Positions 11,991 through 20,883 of a DNA stretch of 64,000 nucleotides are shown one piece after another. The DNA is from Falciphora oryzae. Lineage: Eukaryota; Ascomycota; Sordariomycetes; Magnaporthales; Magnaporthaceae. The notes under the pieces were generated by a model. It did no database searches. It was not told the origin of the DNA and saw only the letters and a list, made by a program, of their open reading frames with translations. A program made the position numbers and the translations under genes. The DNA lies in assembly GCA_000733355.1 (NCBI GenBank), contig JNVV01000006.1, forward strand, positions 1,309,803-1,373,802, given 5' to 3'. Each line of letters begins with the position of its first letter. Positions within the stretch are counted from its first letter, which is position 1.

Positions 11991-13412
11991 TTAGTTTGTG
12001 GCTTGCTTGGACGCAGCCAGAGCCTGCACGTCCTTGGCCAGCTGAGCCTGCTGCAGCTGCAATATTATCGTATCTTGGGTTGCAAGACGAGCTTCGAGCT
12101 GGGCCATTCGAGCTTCCAGGCCCGCGAGCCTGACCACGTCAGCACCCGCGGTGGGTGTGGATGTTTTGTGCCATACATCCTGCCCTGAATACGCCTCATC
12201 GCCGTCTCGGCCGCCGAAATGGCGCTTGCGGACACCCTCTCGGGCAATCTGTCGCGCCGTCGGGTCCACGTCGACACCCGAAGGCTCCAATGCGGGGACT
12301 TCCGGTTGGGAGATGGAACACTCCCTGACAGGCGCGGCCACCTCCGGCTCGGCCACAATCTTGCTCTCTGTGGTCGCTTCGAAGGTCTCTCTCTTGGCAG
12401 CACCGAGCCCCTGTGTACCAGGAGAAGTCGCCTCCGCCAGATTGGTCCCGGCCGCCTCTCCAGCATCAAGCTGGTATTTCGGGCCCCAGCCGACGTTTAG
12501 CTTGGTACTCGTCTTTGCATCAACGAGGTTCCCGAGGTGCTCCAAGTCCACGCACTTGACGATGTCTTTACCCTCCAAGTTGCATATCGTCACCTTTCCC
12601 TGCTCTGGGGTCATGTTGAATTTGCTGCCATCTTTGCGCAGCCCGATGGCTTGCTTGGCTCTCAACTTCAAACCGTCGAGGAGGTTGGTTGTCCCCTCCA
12701 TGGTAAACCTGACGGTATAGGGATCCGATGAGGCTCTTGAGACGAGGATGGCCGCCCAGAACTCCGGCGTGAGTCCCTGGTTCTGAAGGTGGTTCTGCCT
12801 GAGCTGCCATGTGATGCCGTTGGGTCGTCCCTCGTCGAACTCGTGCAAAGCACGTCCCTCATCGAAGCAGCTTTGATCCCAGGAGATGCTTCCCTCCCTG
12901 CTCTGCTCAAAAGCTACTTTGGAGCCCTCGTACCCGGCATCCACAGCCCATTTTGTGTTGTTAGCGATCTGGTGATGGGCTAGGACGTGATTGAACCGCT
13001 CCACCTGGTTAAACGGAGCCCAAGCAATGACCTCAGGATCTTCGCCACGGTCTTTGTCTGTGTCGAGAAATCGCAAGGTCGCGGTCATGCTCTGCAGCTT
13101 TGTCTCAGACCCGCTGCTAGGGCTCGAGTGTATCACGAACTTTAGCACCACGAGCGTCGCTTCCTCGTTGGGTAGCGTCTTTTTGTCGAGCCACCCGTCA
13201 GCCCAGAGCAGTCGCTGAACAGAGAGCGTGCTGCCCGTTCGCGCCTTGTGGAAAATCGGAATGCTGTCATCTGAGACGTCGTACTGAAACCGGAGCTTGT
13301 TATCCTCGAAGCCTGGGTCCGCTGTTGGGTTTGTGAACAGGGGGAAGGAGAAGTCCTTGGAAGGGTCGAGGATTTCAAGATCGAGGCCGTCGCCGTCGTA
13401 CAGGCTGCTCAT
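11991..13412 (-). CDS. Uncharacterised protein with C-terminal coiled coil, next to NLR and S8 peptidase
   Basis: A single-exon 473-aa frame begins MSSLYDGDGLDLEILDPS and is open throughout. I do not recognise a named domain. Residues 1 to about 310 look like a compact, mixed beta-rich globular region (alternating hydrophobic stretches such as TLVVLKFVIHSS and EVIAWAPFNQVERFNH, and Trp-rich motifs NGITWQLRQNHLQNQG and PEFWAAILVSR). Residues about 315-420 are low complexity, Ala/Glu/Pro/Thr-rich. The last 45 residues (LEARMAQLEARLATQ onward) form a strong heptad-like coiled coil. There is no signal peptide and no transmembrane segment, so a cytosolic location is likely. It is transcribed in the same direction as the NLR and divergently from the subtilisin-like peptidase, with 671 bp between the two starts. 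Context suggests a role with them, but no function can be assigned. Confidence 0.82.
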   Translation of the reverse strand: MSSLYDGDGLDLEILDPSKDFSFPLFTNPTADPGFEDNKLRFQYDVSDDSIPIFHKARTGSTLSVQRLLWADGWLDKKTLPNEEATLVVLKFVIHSSPSSGSETKLQSMTATLRFLDTDKDRGEDPEVIAWAPFNQVERFNHVLAHHQIANNTKWAVDAGYEGSKVAFEQSREGSISWDQSCFDEGRALHEFDEGRPNGITWQLRQNHLQNQGLTPEFWAAILVSRASSDPYTVRFTMEGTTNLLDGLKLRAKQAIGLRKDGSKFNMTPEQGKVTICNLEGKDIVKCVDLEHLGNLVDAKTSTKLNVGWGPKYQLDAGEAAGTNLAEATSPGTQGLGAAKRETFEATTESKIVAEPEVAAPVRECSISQPEVPALEPSGVDVDPTARQIAREGVRKRHFGGRDGDEAYSGQDVWHKTSTPTAGADVVRLAGLEARMAQLEARLATQDTIILQLQQAQLAKDVQALAASKQATN

Positions 13413-14083
13413 CTTGGGGTTTGTACGGATGCGTGCAGGCGGCTAGAGTGAGGACCGCTTTCAGAATGGGGTATACTACCGGGGAGCTTCGGTGCTCGCC
13501 TTTTATGAAGGTATGTGCCTACCTAGACACCTATTTATGTACCTAGGTACCAAGGTTATAAGGTCACGGCTCTTTAGGTTCTCGAAAGGTACCCGACGAG
13601 CTTGTCCCCCGTCCCCTCGTCCCCCCGTCCCCTCGTCCCCCCGTCCCCTCGTCGCAACCGAGGACGACGTGGGAGGTGTGGGAGGCGATGCGACCCATGC
13701 ATTGAGCGGCACTGCATATTTTGTGGGTTTGGGCTACTCAAGAAGGCCTTGGCGACTGCAGCCTTGCCTACCATGCACCAGACGCTAGATAGGAAAGCAG
13801 AGCAGGGGACAAACCCTCCCCGGTACATCGGTGATTTTGTGCTTTCTATTCCTTTCTTCCTCATTATTCATCCCCCACAAATCTCGACTACCAAGCTAAG
13901 GCCTGGAACGGCTCAGCCTCAGCGCGGTGTCCATTGCTAAAATTTGTTAAAATACGCCTAGATTCCTTCTGCAGCCATCGTAATCTTTGGGAGTAACCTA
14001 CTGGGAATCTCCCTATATCCCTCTCCTTGCCTCCTTGCCTCCTTCCTACTATAGACCCTACCAACAAGCGGACTCGCGTCAAC
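13413..14083. promoter_or_regulatory. Divergent promoter region between the 473-aa gene and the S8 peptidase gene
   Basis: The two start codons face away from each other across 671 bp, so both promoters must lie here. The segment contains the C-rich minisatellite listed at 13606-13652 and, just before the peptidase ATG, a short GCCTCCTT triplication near 14024-14044. It also has several TACCTAGGTAC-like stretches near 13520-13555. No gene is seen inside. Confidence 0.6.
13606..13652 (-). repeat. 16-bp minisatellite, G-quadruplex-forming on the minus strand
   Basis: Three head-to-tail copies of a C5-6GTCCCCTCGT unit occupy 13606-13620 (15 bp), 13621-13636 and 13637-13652. On the minus strand this reads as alternating G4 and G5-6 runs separated by two to four bases, which meets the usual four-run criterion for a G-quadruplex. 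It sits 194 bp upstream of the 473-aa gene start and 432 bp upstream of the peptidase start. Confidence 0.9.
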
Positions 14084-17000
14084 ATGATGCGAAGGTCATT
14101 TGTGAAGACGTCCTCACCGCAGACCAACAGCTCCAACCCACTTCTTGATCAGAGACTCACCCATTCGGGGACGGGTAGATCGGCAGACACAGACAACAGT
14201 ATAGAAAAAAAGTGGGCGACAACTCAAAAGAACGATGATTTCGCCCAAAGATTCAAGTATCACGTCGAATCCCTGTGCAGGGACCTCGTCTCGGAGTTAA
14301 AAGCCGCAAACGGACATGTCGACAGGAAGGAAGAAGCGCGCCGCCGAGTTTCTGGCTTCCTATGCCCAAGCGTCAAAGAATGGCCAGAAGAGAATGGCAA
14401 GAAGGATGGTGCCAGCAACGTGGACGATTGTGTCCGTTGGTATATCCTTTATGCTGCTGTGGAAGAAGAGTACTCGGAGCACGTGAAGACCATCATGGAA
14501 ATCATACTAGGGGAGAGAGGCTATCTTGCCTTCGAGAACCCGAACTGGCCTTCCATGAGGGATGACTGCCACGCCCCGACAAGGCACGCACAGGCCCTAA
14601 ACCTCAAGTCTCTGAAAATGACCATCCTCCAGAAGGCAGCCGAGATCAACAACGCCGGAGCAATCGGTGCCATTCTGTCTCGAGGCAAGGAGTTCTGCGA
14701 GATTCAAACCCGCACACGCCAACGCAAAGATCCGGCTTTTTGGACTCAACTTGATCCCAACCTCGACCTGCTGCTACATGCTGCCGGGCAGCCGGGCCCC
14801 AACAAATCCACGGTTCTGAGCCTCGCCACGGATCAAGGCCTTAGGCTCCACGACCACAAAGCTCTGGAAATTCTTCTTGAGAGTCTCCCGGGGCTCGTGT
14901 TCAAGGATGATAAGACGTTCGAGGCGGCTCTCGAAAGCGGTAACTTCGAGCTGGCGAAGAAGTTCCTCGTGCCCAAGCAGGGGAAAGAATGCTTCGCCAA
15001 GAGCAAGTACATCTTGAAAGCTCTGGAGACTGTGTCCAAGGGCGAGGAGGACAAGAAAAGCCCGCAACTGGAGATGGTGCGGGAGCTCATCGCGCTTGCC
15101 AAAACGAACACTAATGAGCAGTTTGACATCGAGGTGGTGAGCAGGCTGATAGAGCTCAACCTGGTGGAAACCTGGGAGGAAATAACCGAACACGTCCCCG
15201 ATAAAGCTAAACACCTCCTCCTCCACCTTGCCGTGGTGCATCGGAACGTCAGGTTCGTCGAGCAATTCCTGCAGAGCCACCCTGAGCTGGCTAGCACAAA
15301 GGTGAAATTTTCCGAGCTCCAACCCTACACCAAGGCCGACAAAGGATACCACCCCACCAACGGCACCGACGAAGGATACCCCCCTCTCTGGTATAATAAC
15401 AAAAAGTGGGACAGTGAGGAGGATGAATCTATACGCTCCGCTATACGCTCTAGTATCGTCCATCACACCATGAGAAAGTGGCAGGATATGTTTGACCTAT
15501 CCAATATTTTCCATGACTCGGGAGGTGAGCTTGCGTAACCCAGCCTCTTCTCCTGAACATGACTACTACTAACATTGGAACCTACGAGCAGAGCCATGTA
15601 AGCCGATGTTGTACCCAGCCCCGATATGAGCTATATGCAGATGCTTAGGTTTTTGACTTCTAGCAAGGGAACTGTGCTTCGACCTCTCTGGGTTCGATTC
15701 CCAGAGGTACCTCTTGTCTGACTTCGTGAAGTCACTGGTACATCAAGAAAACAGGAAGCTGGTCAAGTACGAGGAGACGCTTCGATATGCCGAGTTTCCG
15801 GCCCTCGACCTGAATCCCAATCAGAAGGAGTCGTTCCACGACAGCGCGTATCTGATGTTCAATCACACGGAGATATTCGACATCCTCGACTGGCTCCAAA
15901 ACGAAGGAGTTAGGAACATCATCAGCCTCAAGGTGCCTGACCGGTTGATCAACCCGCACAACGAGGAGAGAATCGCCCAAGAGGCGAAGCGGTTTAAGGT
16001 CGAGATCCTTGACTGGCGCTTCCTCGATATGTCCATATCCATCTTCAAGGAAGAAGACGTCCGAAAAAGGATCAAGGAACTGCACCTATATGCGAGTGGC
16101 AAGCTTGCGCCGATCAGACATTGGCTAAGCAGCGAGGGCGTGAAATCTCTCCCCAATGTAAGTAATCGGCGACGACCCCTTTTGATGGAGCCCGGACGAC
16201 CTCGCCGCTGCCCGCCTAAGTGACGCACTGCTCTCGAATAGCCCGAAATTGCTGACACACCATCCCCTTGGATGCACTCCGCAGCTAGAAAAGCTCTTTG
16301 TTCACGTCGTGAAGGTTGGATCGTGCGTCCCTGCGCTAAGTCGCAGACCCAGTCGCGTGGCAACCAGATCAGTCGGCACTAACAGCAAGCCCGTTTGCCA
16401 AACACAGGAAATGGGGACCGAAAAGTCAAGCGATGCGATCGTCGAAAATATCGGCGAATGGCTTAAGAATCTCAAGCTCGAGAAAGCCACAATAGAGGTA
16501 GCTGCGGAGTTTTGGAATCGGGCGCCCAAGCAGTTCAACCTGAACGAAGTGTATGTGTTGCAGACCCCCGAGTTCGGCCGAGGGGAAACAAAAGATAGTT
16601 GGGCTCCCAGATGAATGCTAACGTTTCATGCTCTCTAGAGCCCAGCGTGTAGCGCCCAAGCTATCCCGATTCATCAAGAGCTATCGCGGGCTGGCGTACC
16701 AGCGATACAAGGCTGTTGGCGAAGAAGGCTTCAGGCCAACAAAAGTCGCGATCATCGACAACGGCATCCTCAGTGTGACATCCAATACGAAGGGCAGCTC
16801 GGCAGGCTTGCCGGGTAGCCGCGAAGGCCAAGCCAAAAGTCGACAGGGCAAACGACAGGAGAACGCCCACAACCCCACCAGCGAGCGAAGCGGAGGTTAC
16901 TCGGCATCCGACTTCCTCACCAACGAGAGTCTGCCGTCACGTATCGAGCTTGGCCGCTCTTTCGTCGACGACAACGCCAAGCTCAGCCCCTGGTTCTTTG

Positions 17001-17840
17001 CTTCCAACCCTCATGGAACGCAGATGGCCAATTTGATTTGTTCCATGGACCCGCTTTGCAAGCTCTACGTGGCCAAGGTGGCGGACGGCATGACCGGAAT
17101 CACGCCTCAAAGGGTAGCACGGGTGCGTAGAAAGAACGGATTCTCTGCGTTTGCCCGCCAGTGACTAACAACTGCTTTGATTGCCTACCTAGGCTATCGA
17201 ATGGGCTGTATCCCAAAAAGTTGACGTGATTTCCATGAGCTTCACCATGCTGAACACCACAGACGAATTGGGGAATTGGATGGGTGAAGCTCACAAACAA
17301 GGCATCATCATGCTCTGCAGCTTTCATGATGAAGGGTCGAGAGTAACCAAGTCGTACCCGGCGGGTGAGAATGTGGGCTCGAAGCTGGTCATCGCTGCAT
17401 GCAACAAATACGGCAAGCTGATCCGGGACATTGAACCGGACAAGGACACGAACTATTACACTTACAAGGTGGACGGGGTTGACGTGCCCGCAGGAATCAT
17501 CCCATTTCTCGACTCCTCAGACCGCATCTCGGGCAGCTCAGTGGCTACCGCTCTCGTAGCGGGCCTGACCTCGTTGATCTTGTCTTGTCACCGGCTCGCT
17601 CGTCCGCACCCCCGCTCTACCCCTCAAGAGGCCCAGAAGCCCATCGAAACCGTTGAGAAGCACCTAAAGGTGATGTGTCCCAACCAAGACAAGTTCCTCT
17701 TCCTCGAAAGATTTGCCAATATCGACGGGAGGATCAAAGCGGGCGATCCTGTCGACGCCGAAATTATCTTGAAGGATGCGTTTGAAATGAAGTTGGCGGA
17801 TGGTGTTCAATTTATCCACCAGGGGCGGCGACGGAACTAG
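14084..17840 (+). CDS. Subtilisin-family (S8) serine peptidase with ankyrin-like N-terminal region, cytosolic
   Basis: Exons 14084-15524, 15664-16157, 16285-16550, 16639-17122 and 17193-17840 join into 1110 aa, with all phases agreeing. Residues about 120-480 are helical and ankyrin-like (repeated patterns such as LKMTILQKAAEINNAGA, KALEILLESLPGLV, FEAALESGNFELAKKF, HLLLHLAVVHRNVRFVE). The peptidase domain spans about 765-1070. It keeps the S8 triad: Asp774 in VAIIDNG, His859 in NPHGTQMA and Ser1011 in SGSSVAT. There is no signal peptide or propeptide-like secretion leader, unlike secreted subtilisins, so it should act in the cytosol. Cytosolic S8 domains of this kind occur in fungal NLR networks. 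Near 15592-15597 a 6-nt micro-exon may exist, adding two residues. The start is the first of two adjacent ATGs; the frame upstream has only non-ATG codons. Targets are unknown; the divergent neighbour is a candidate. Confidence 0.88.
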
Positions 17841-18343
17841 CCCGGCCGTTGATCTTTGTCTTCTTCCTCTTTTTCTTCTTTTTTTTTTCCTTGAGAGGAA
17901 TGTCGGGGTCCTGGAGACGCAGTTAAATCTTTTCCCTTTATCTCAAAATGTCTGAAGCCATATCTAACATCCCTACTTCTCATGTCCCACGTCATGCCGA
18001 TATCCTTTCCAGCCTAGTAGTCGTCATACGTGGCAGCCTCGGGGACTGTGGCGATGAGCCTCTATCAGAGGGGTACCGAAGTAGAATGCAGGCTAGCACA
18101 GATTCTTATTACTTACCTACTTTTCTTAAATCTCGTCGGTATCATAGGTAGTGGTTTTATCCGAATCATCACTGCGCCGAGTCACGATGCTGATCGACCG
18201 ACACAGCCTTGCAATCCCGCATGGAGGCCGCAATTGTTGGACAACATACCTAACAAATAAATTACCTAGGTAGAGAGACACATGTATGCATATCCCTATC
18301 CATGAGGAAGAAGAAACTCATGATTTACAGACAGCGGGAATGG
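17841..18343. other. Convergent 3' region
   Basis: The peptidase (plus) and the DUF202 gene (minus) end towards each other here. A pyrimidine-rich stretch (about 17857-17891) follows the peptidase stop. No gene is seen. Confidence 0.55.
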
Positions 18344-19550
18344 TCAATCAACACCGCCTGGGGCAAAGGCGAGGACGATGGCCAGCGACGCGACCATGGC
18401 GGCAAAGGTGAGCAATGTGACGAGTATCACGGTCCCCCTGCTGGCGGGAAACCTGCCGACCATAATCCACTTCTGACCGCGGACGAACCGAGCGTATCCA
18501 AGAAACAAGATGAGTATGCTGATGCACAAGAAAGCGGCGCCGAGCGGTTTGCCCAGCTGGCGGAGCTGTTCTTGCGACTCGCTCGGTGATCCGCCATCGT
18601 CGCCGTTGGTAAGCGACGTGCTCAGCCGGAAAAGCTGCGTCACGGCGATGCCGACGGACGCGAACGACACCGACGTGCGCAGCCAGGCCAGGAAGGTCCT
18701 TTCTACAGCAGCGAATGCAGTCAGTAATCTGGTGATAATAAGGACAGTGTGTGCCTTTGAAATGGCTATCCCATTCACGACGGGATTTCCAAAGATTCAT
18801 GCACGTAGTAGCAAGGCCATATAATTACCTAGCGCCAGGTGGTCTCGGGCAACGCTGCCCTTATTGTCCAACTCCACGGACCCAAACGAAGAAAGAGTAT
18901 TCTTCAGCCACGCAACCATGCCGCCGCCAGCCTGGCCAGCGGCACCATCGTGCGCGTCGCCATTGGCGGTCGTCGGGGGCCGCGGACTCGACCCCCTTTC
19001 GCTGTGGCCCGCGGCAGGTCTCCGGTAGACCGAGCCGGCCTGGCCGCCTCCTCCTCTGCTGTCCTGCCGGCCAACAATGCTCACTGTGCTCGCGGTCGCG
19101 GCAGTCTGGTAGTTGAGCGGTGCCCTCCTCTTGCTCCTCGTGCTGTCGGCAGCGCCGCGCTCATCCTCGCTACTGGTACCGTCGCCGCCGCAGCCGAGCA
19201 GCGGCTCCATGCGGTGGGTCGCGGCCGGGTCGTTCTGCTGCTGCGGGCTCGGCTCGGATGCACTGCTCTGGGTACGTTCGGCGCGCGCTTGACCTATCTG
19301 ATAAAGCACAGGCAGTGTCAGAAGCGATGCTAGTGGGCAGGGGCTATGGGTTCTAGCGCAGTTAGGCGGGAGAAAGTTGGGCGCAAGGAGCTCCGACCTC
19401 GAGTATCTCTTGTATCCTTTCCTGCTTGGACCACGAGATGCGAGGACTGACGGCGGACGGGCGGTCGCCCTGTGACTTGGGACGACTCGGTGCGGAGGCT
19501 GCGGCAGGGTTCGGCAGTGCGGAGGAGGACGAGGGTGAGGCTTGGGGCAT
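18344..19550 (-). CDS. DUF202 (YidH-like) domain membrane protein
   Basis: Three exons (19550-19398, 19297-18829, 18702-18344) give 326 aa in consistent phase (0 and 1). The first 190 residues are disordered and Ser/Pro/Gln/Gly-rich. The DUF202 signature then appears: ARDHLALG joined across the intron to ERTFLAWLRTSVSF, close to the family pattern of an Arg-Asp followed by ERTFLAWLRT. Three hydrophobic segments follow (FASVGIAVTQLF, LGAAFLCISILILFLGY, VILVTLLTFAAMVASLAI). DUF202 proteins are small membrane proteins; in fungi the module also occurs in vacuolar polyphosphate-related proteins, but the function of this stand-alone type is not established. The ATG at 19550 is chosen because a TAA closes the frame upstream. 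The donor of intron 1 (GTCGGA) is weak, so the exon 1 boundary is less certain than the rest. Confidence 0.85.
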
Positions 19551-20883
19551 GGTGTCAGGGGCCAGCGGCGGTGTATCCGTGCTACTGAATGGTACTCTGT
19601 CGGCACACACACATTATTGACTGCAACAAGCGTATGATGGAATGCGGCACTCCGCCGGCGCTCTTGGCTGTCGATGGCGAGACGTCGCCTAGCAATTGCG
19701 GATGGCCGCTTAGAGTTAGCGGCTCCTTGGCCCGGCCGAGGTTCAAATGGGCGCTTCCTCCCCCACAGAGACGGCCTCGACACGGGATTGGCTGGGGATT
19801 ATCGGGGACCCCCACAGCCGCCTGCGATAGAACCGACAATATCCGCTGCAGCGATCTCGTTGCCATCATGCTCCAGCCTGTGAGCATCAGTCCACCACGA
19901 GAATGTTGCAATCGCTTGTACCGTGTTGTCCTACCGATAACCAGGGTTCCGGTGGTGCCGCTTCTCGGCCTGTCCGGCAGAGGTTTAGACGACAGTGCAA
20001 ATTGACAGTTGTGCGTTGTTGTCGACTGATATCTGACGAGAGCAATGATAGCACATTCTATTGCACCAGAATACGACTCCAGAGCAAGAAGAATATGCTG
20101 CCAAAAAATCGCCATTGAACCCCAAAGCTCTTCATTTTGGAGCCCAACCCAACTATCCCCGCCGTCAAATATCGCAATTGCTTTCTCAGGTGCTCACGGC
20201 CTCGTGGGTTGATCCTGGGATGAGAATGTTGCATTGCTAGAAACACATACACCAGAGCACCTGACACCTTTACGACAGCGCTGCAGCCTCGAAATCTAGA
20301 GTGTGCGGGGCTGCTGAGATCAAATCGAGGAGCTTCAATGCCACCTAGTGACCGTCAACTCGTCTGAAGTCCAAATGCTTCATGTTGCTTCCTCGACGTC
20401 GACTCAGGAGGCCCGATCAGCTGCGCCCTCCTTTCTCAAACACGGCAAGCAGCAATTTCCAGTCGCACAACTCGCGCATATGCACGAGTTCAATCAGTTT
20501 CTAGAGAAGCAGGATGGAATCGATGGACGCCTCGTTTGCTTCCTATCAATTCCTCGACGCTCGCACCCGGAACTGTCTCGCGGCTGCCGAGCACAAGTCA
20601 TGACACCCACCGCCCAGCCCTACGCATCTGATCCGCCAACCGTAGATCGCGGCCAGCCAAGCACCATTAGGATTACTATCCATACCGCTTATTGGTTTGC
20701 GCCCTAATAAATAAATCCGTCCGAGCCCCCACGACGCACTCCCCTTCTTCCAAAAATGTTGTGACACCAGCCGAGGTAGCGAGGTACTCCTATCAAGCCT
20801 CCTAATCCCTCGACCATAGGCCCGGGCGCGTCTCTGCCTACCTACTTGACCAGAGATCGCATCCGACACGCCTAAAGGCATAC
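19551..20883. promoter_or_regulatory. Divergent intergenic region between DUF202 and carboxylesterase genes
   Basis: These 1333 bp separate two start codons that face away from each other and so should carry both promoters. No open frame shows a domain. No strong repeat is seen. Confidence 0.5.

Noticed and set aside
14774..15466. 230-codon minus-strand frame opposite the peptidase gene
   Set aside because: Overlaps the ankyrin-like exon in full and has no independent start context or domain.
15686..15706. tRNA T-arm/B-box-like sequence (GGTTCGATTCC within a 7-bp perfect stem)
   Set aside because: No matching acceptor or D arm lies upstream at tRNA distance. The only in-phase acceptor places this sequence inside exon 2 of the S8 peptidase, where it encodes GFDSQR. 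Treated as chance.
16238..16407. Alternative exon beginning at the CGAATAG acceptor of the S8 gene, with a GTGCGT intron
   Set aside because: It is open for a short way and has a CACTAAC branch, but the simpler exon from 16285 continues SLPN with LEKLFVHVV and needs no extra intron. Kept only as a possible isoform.
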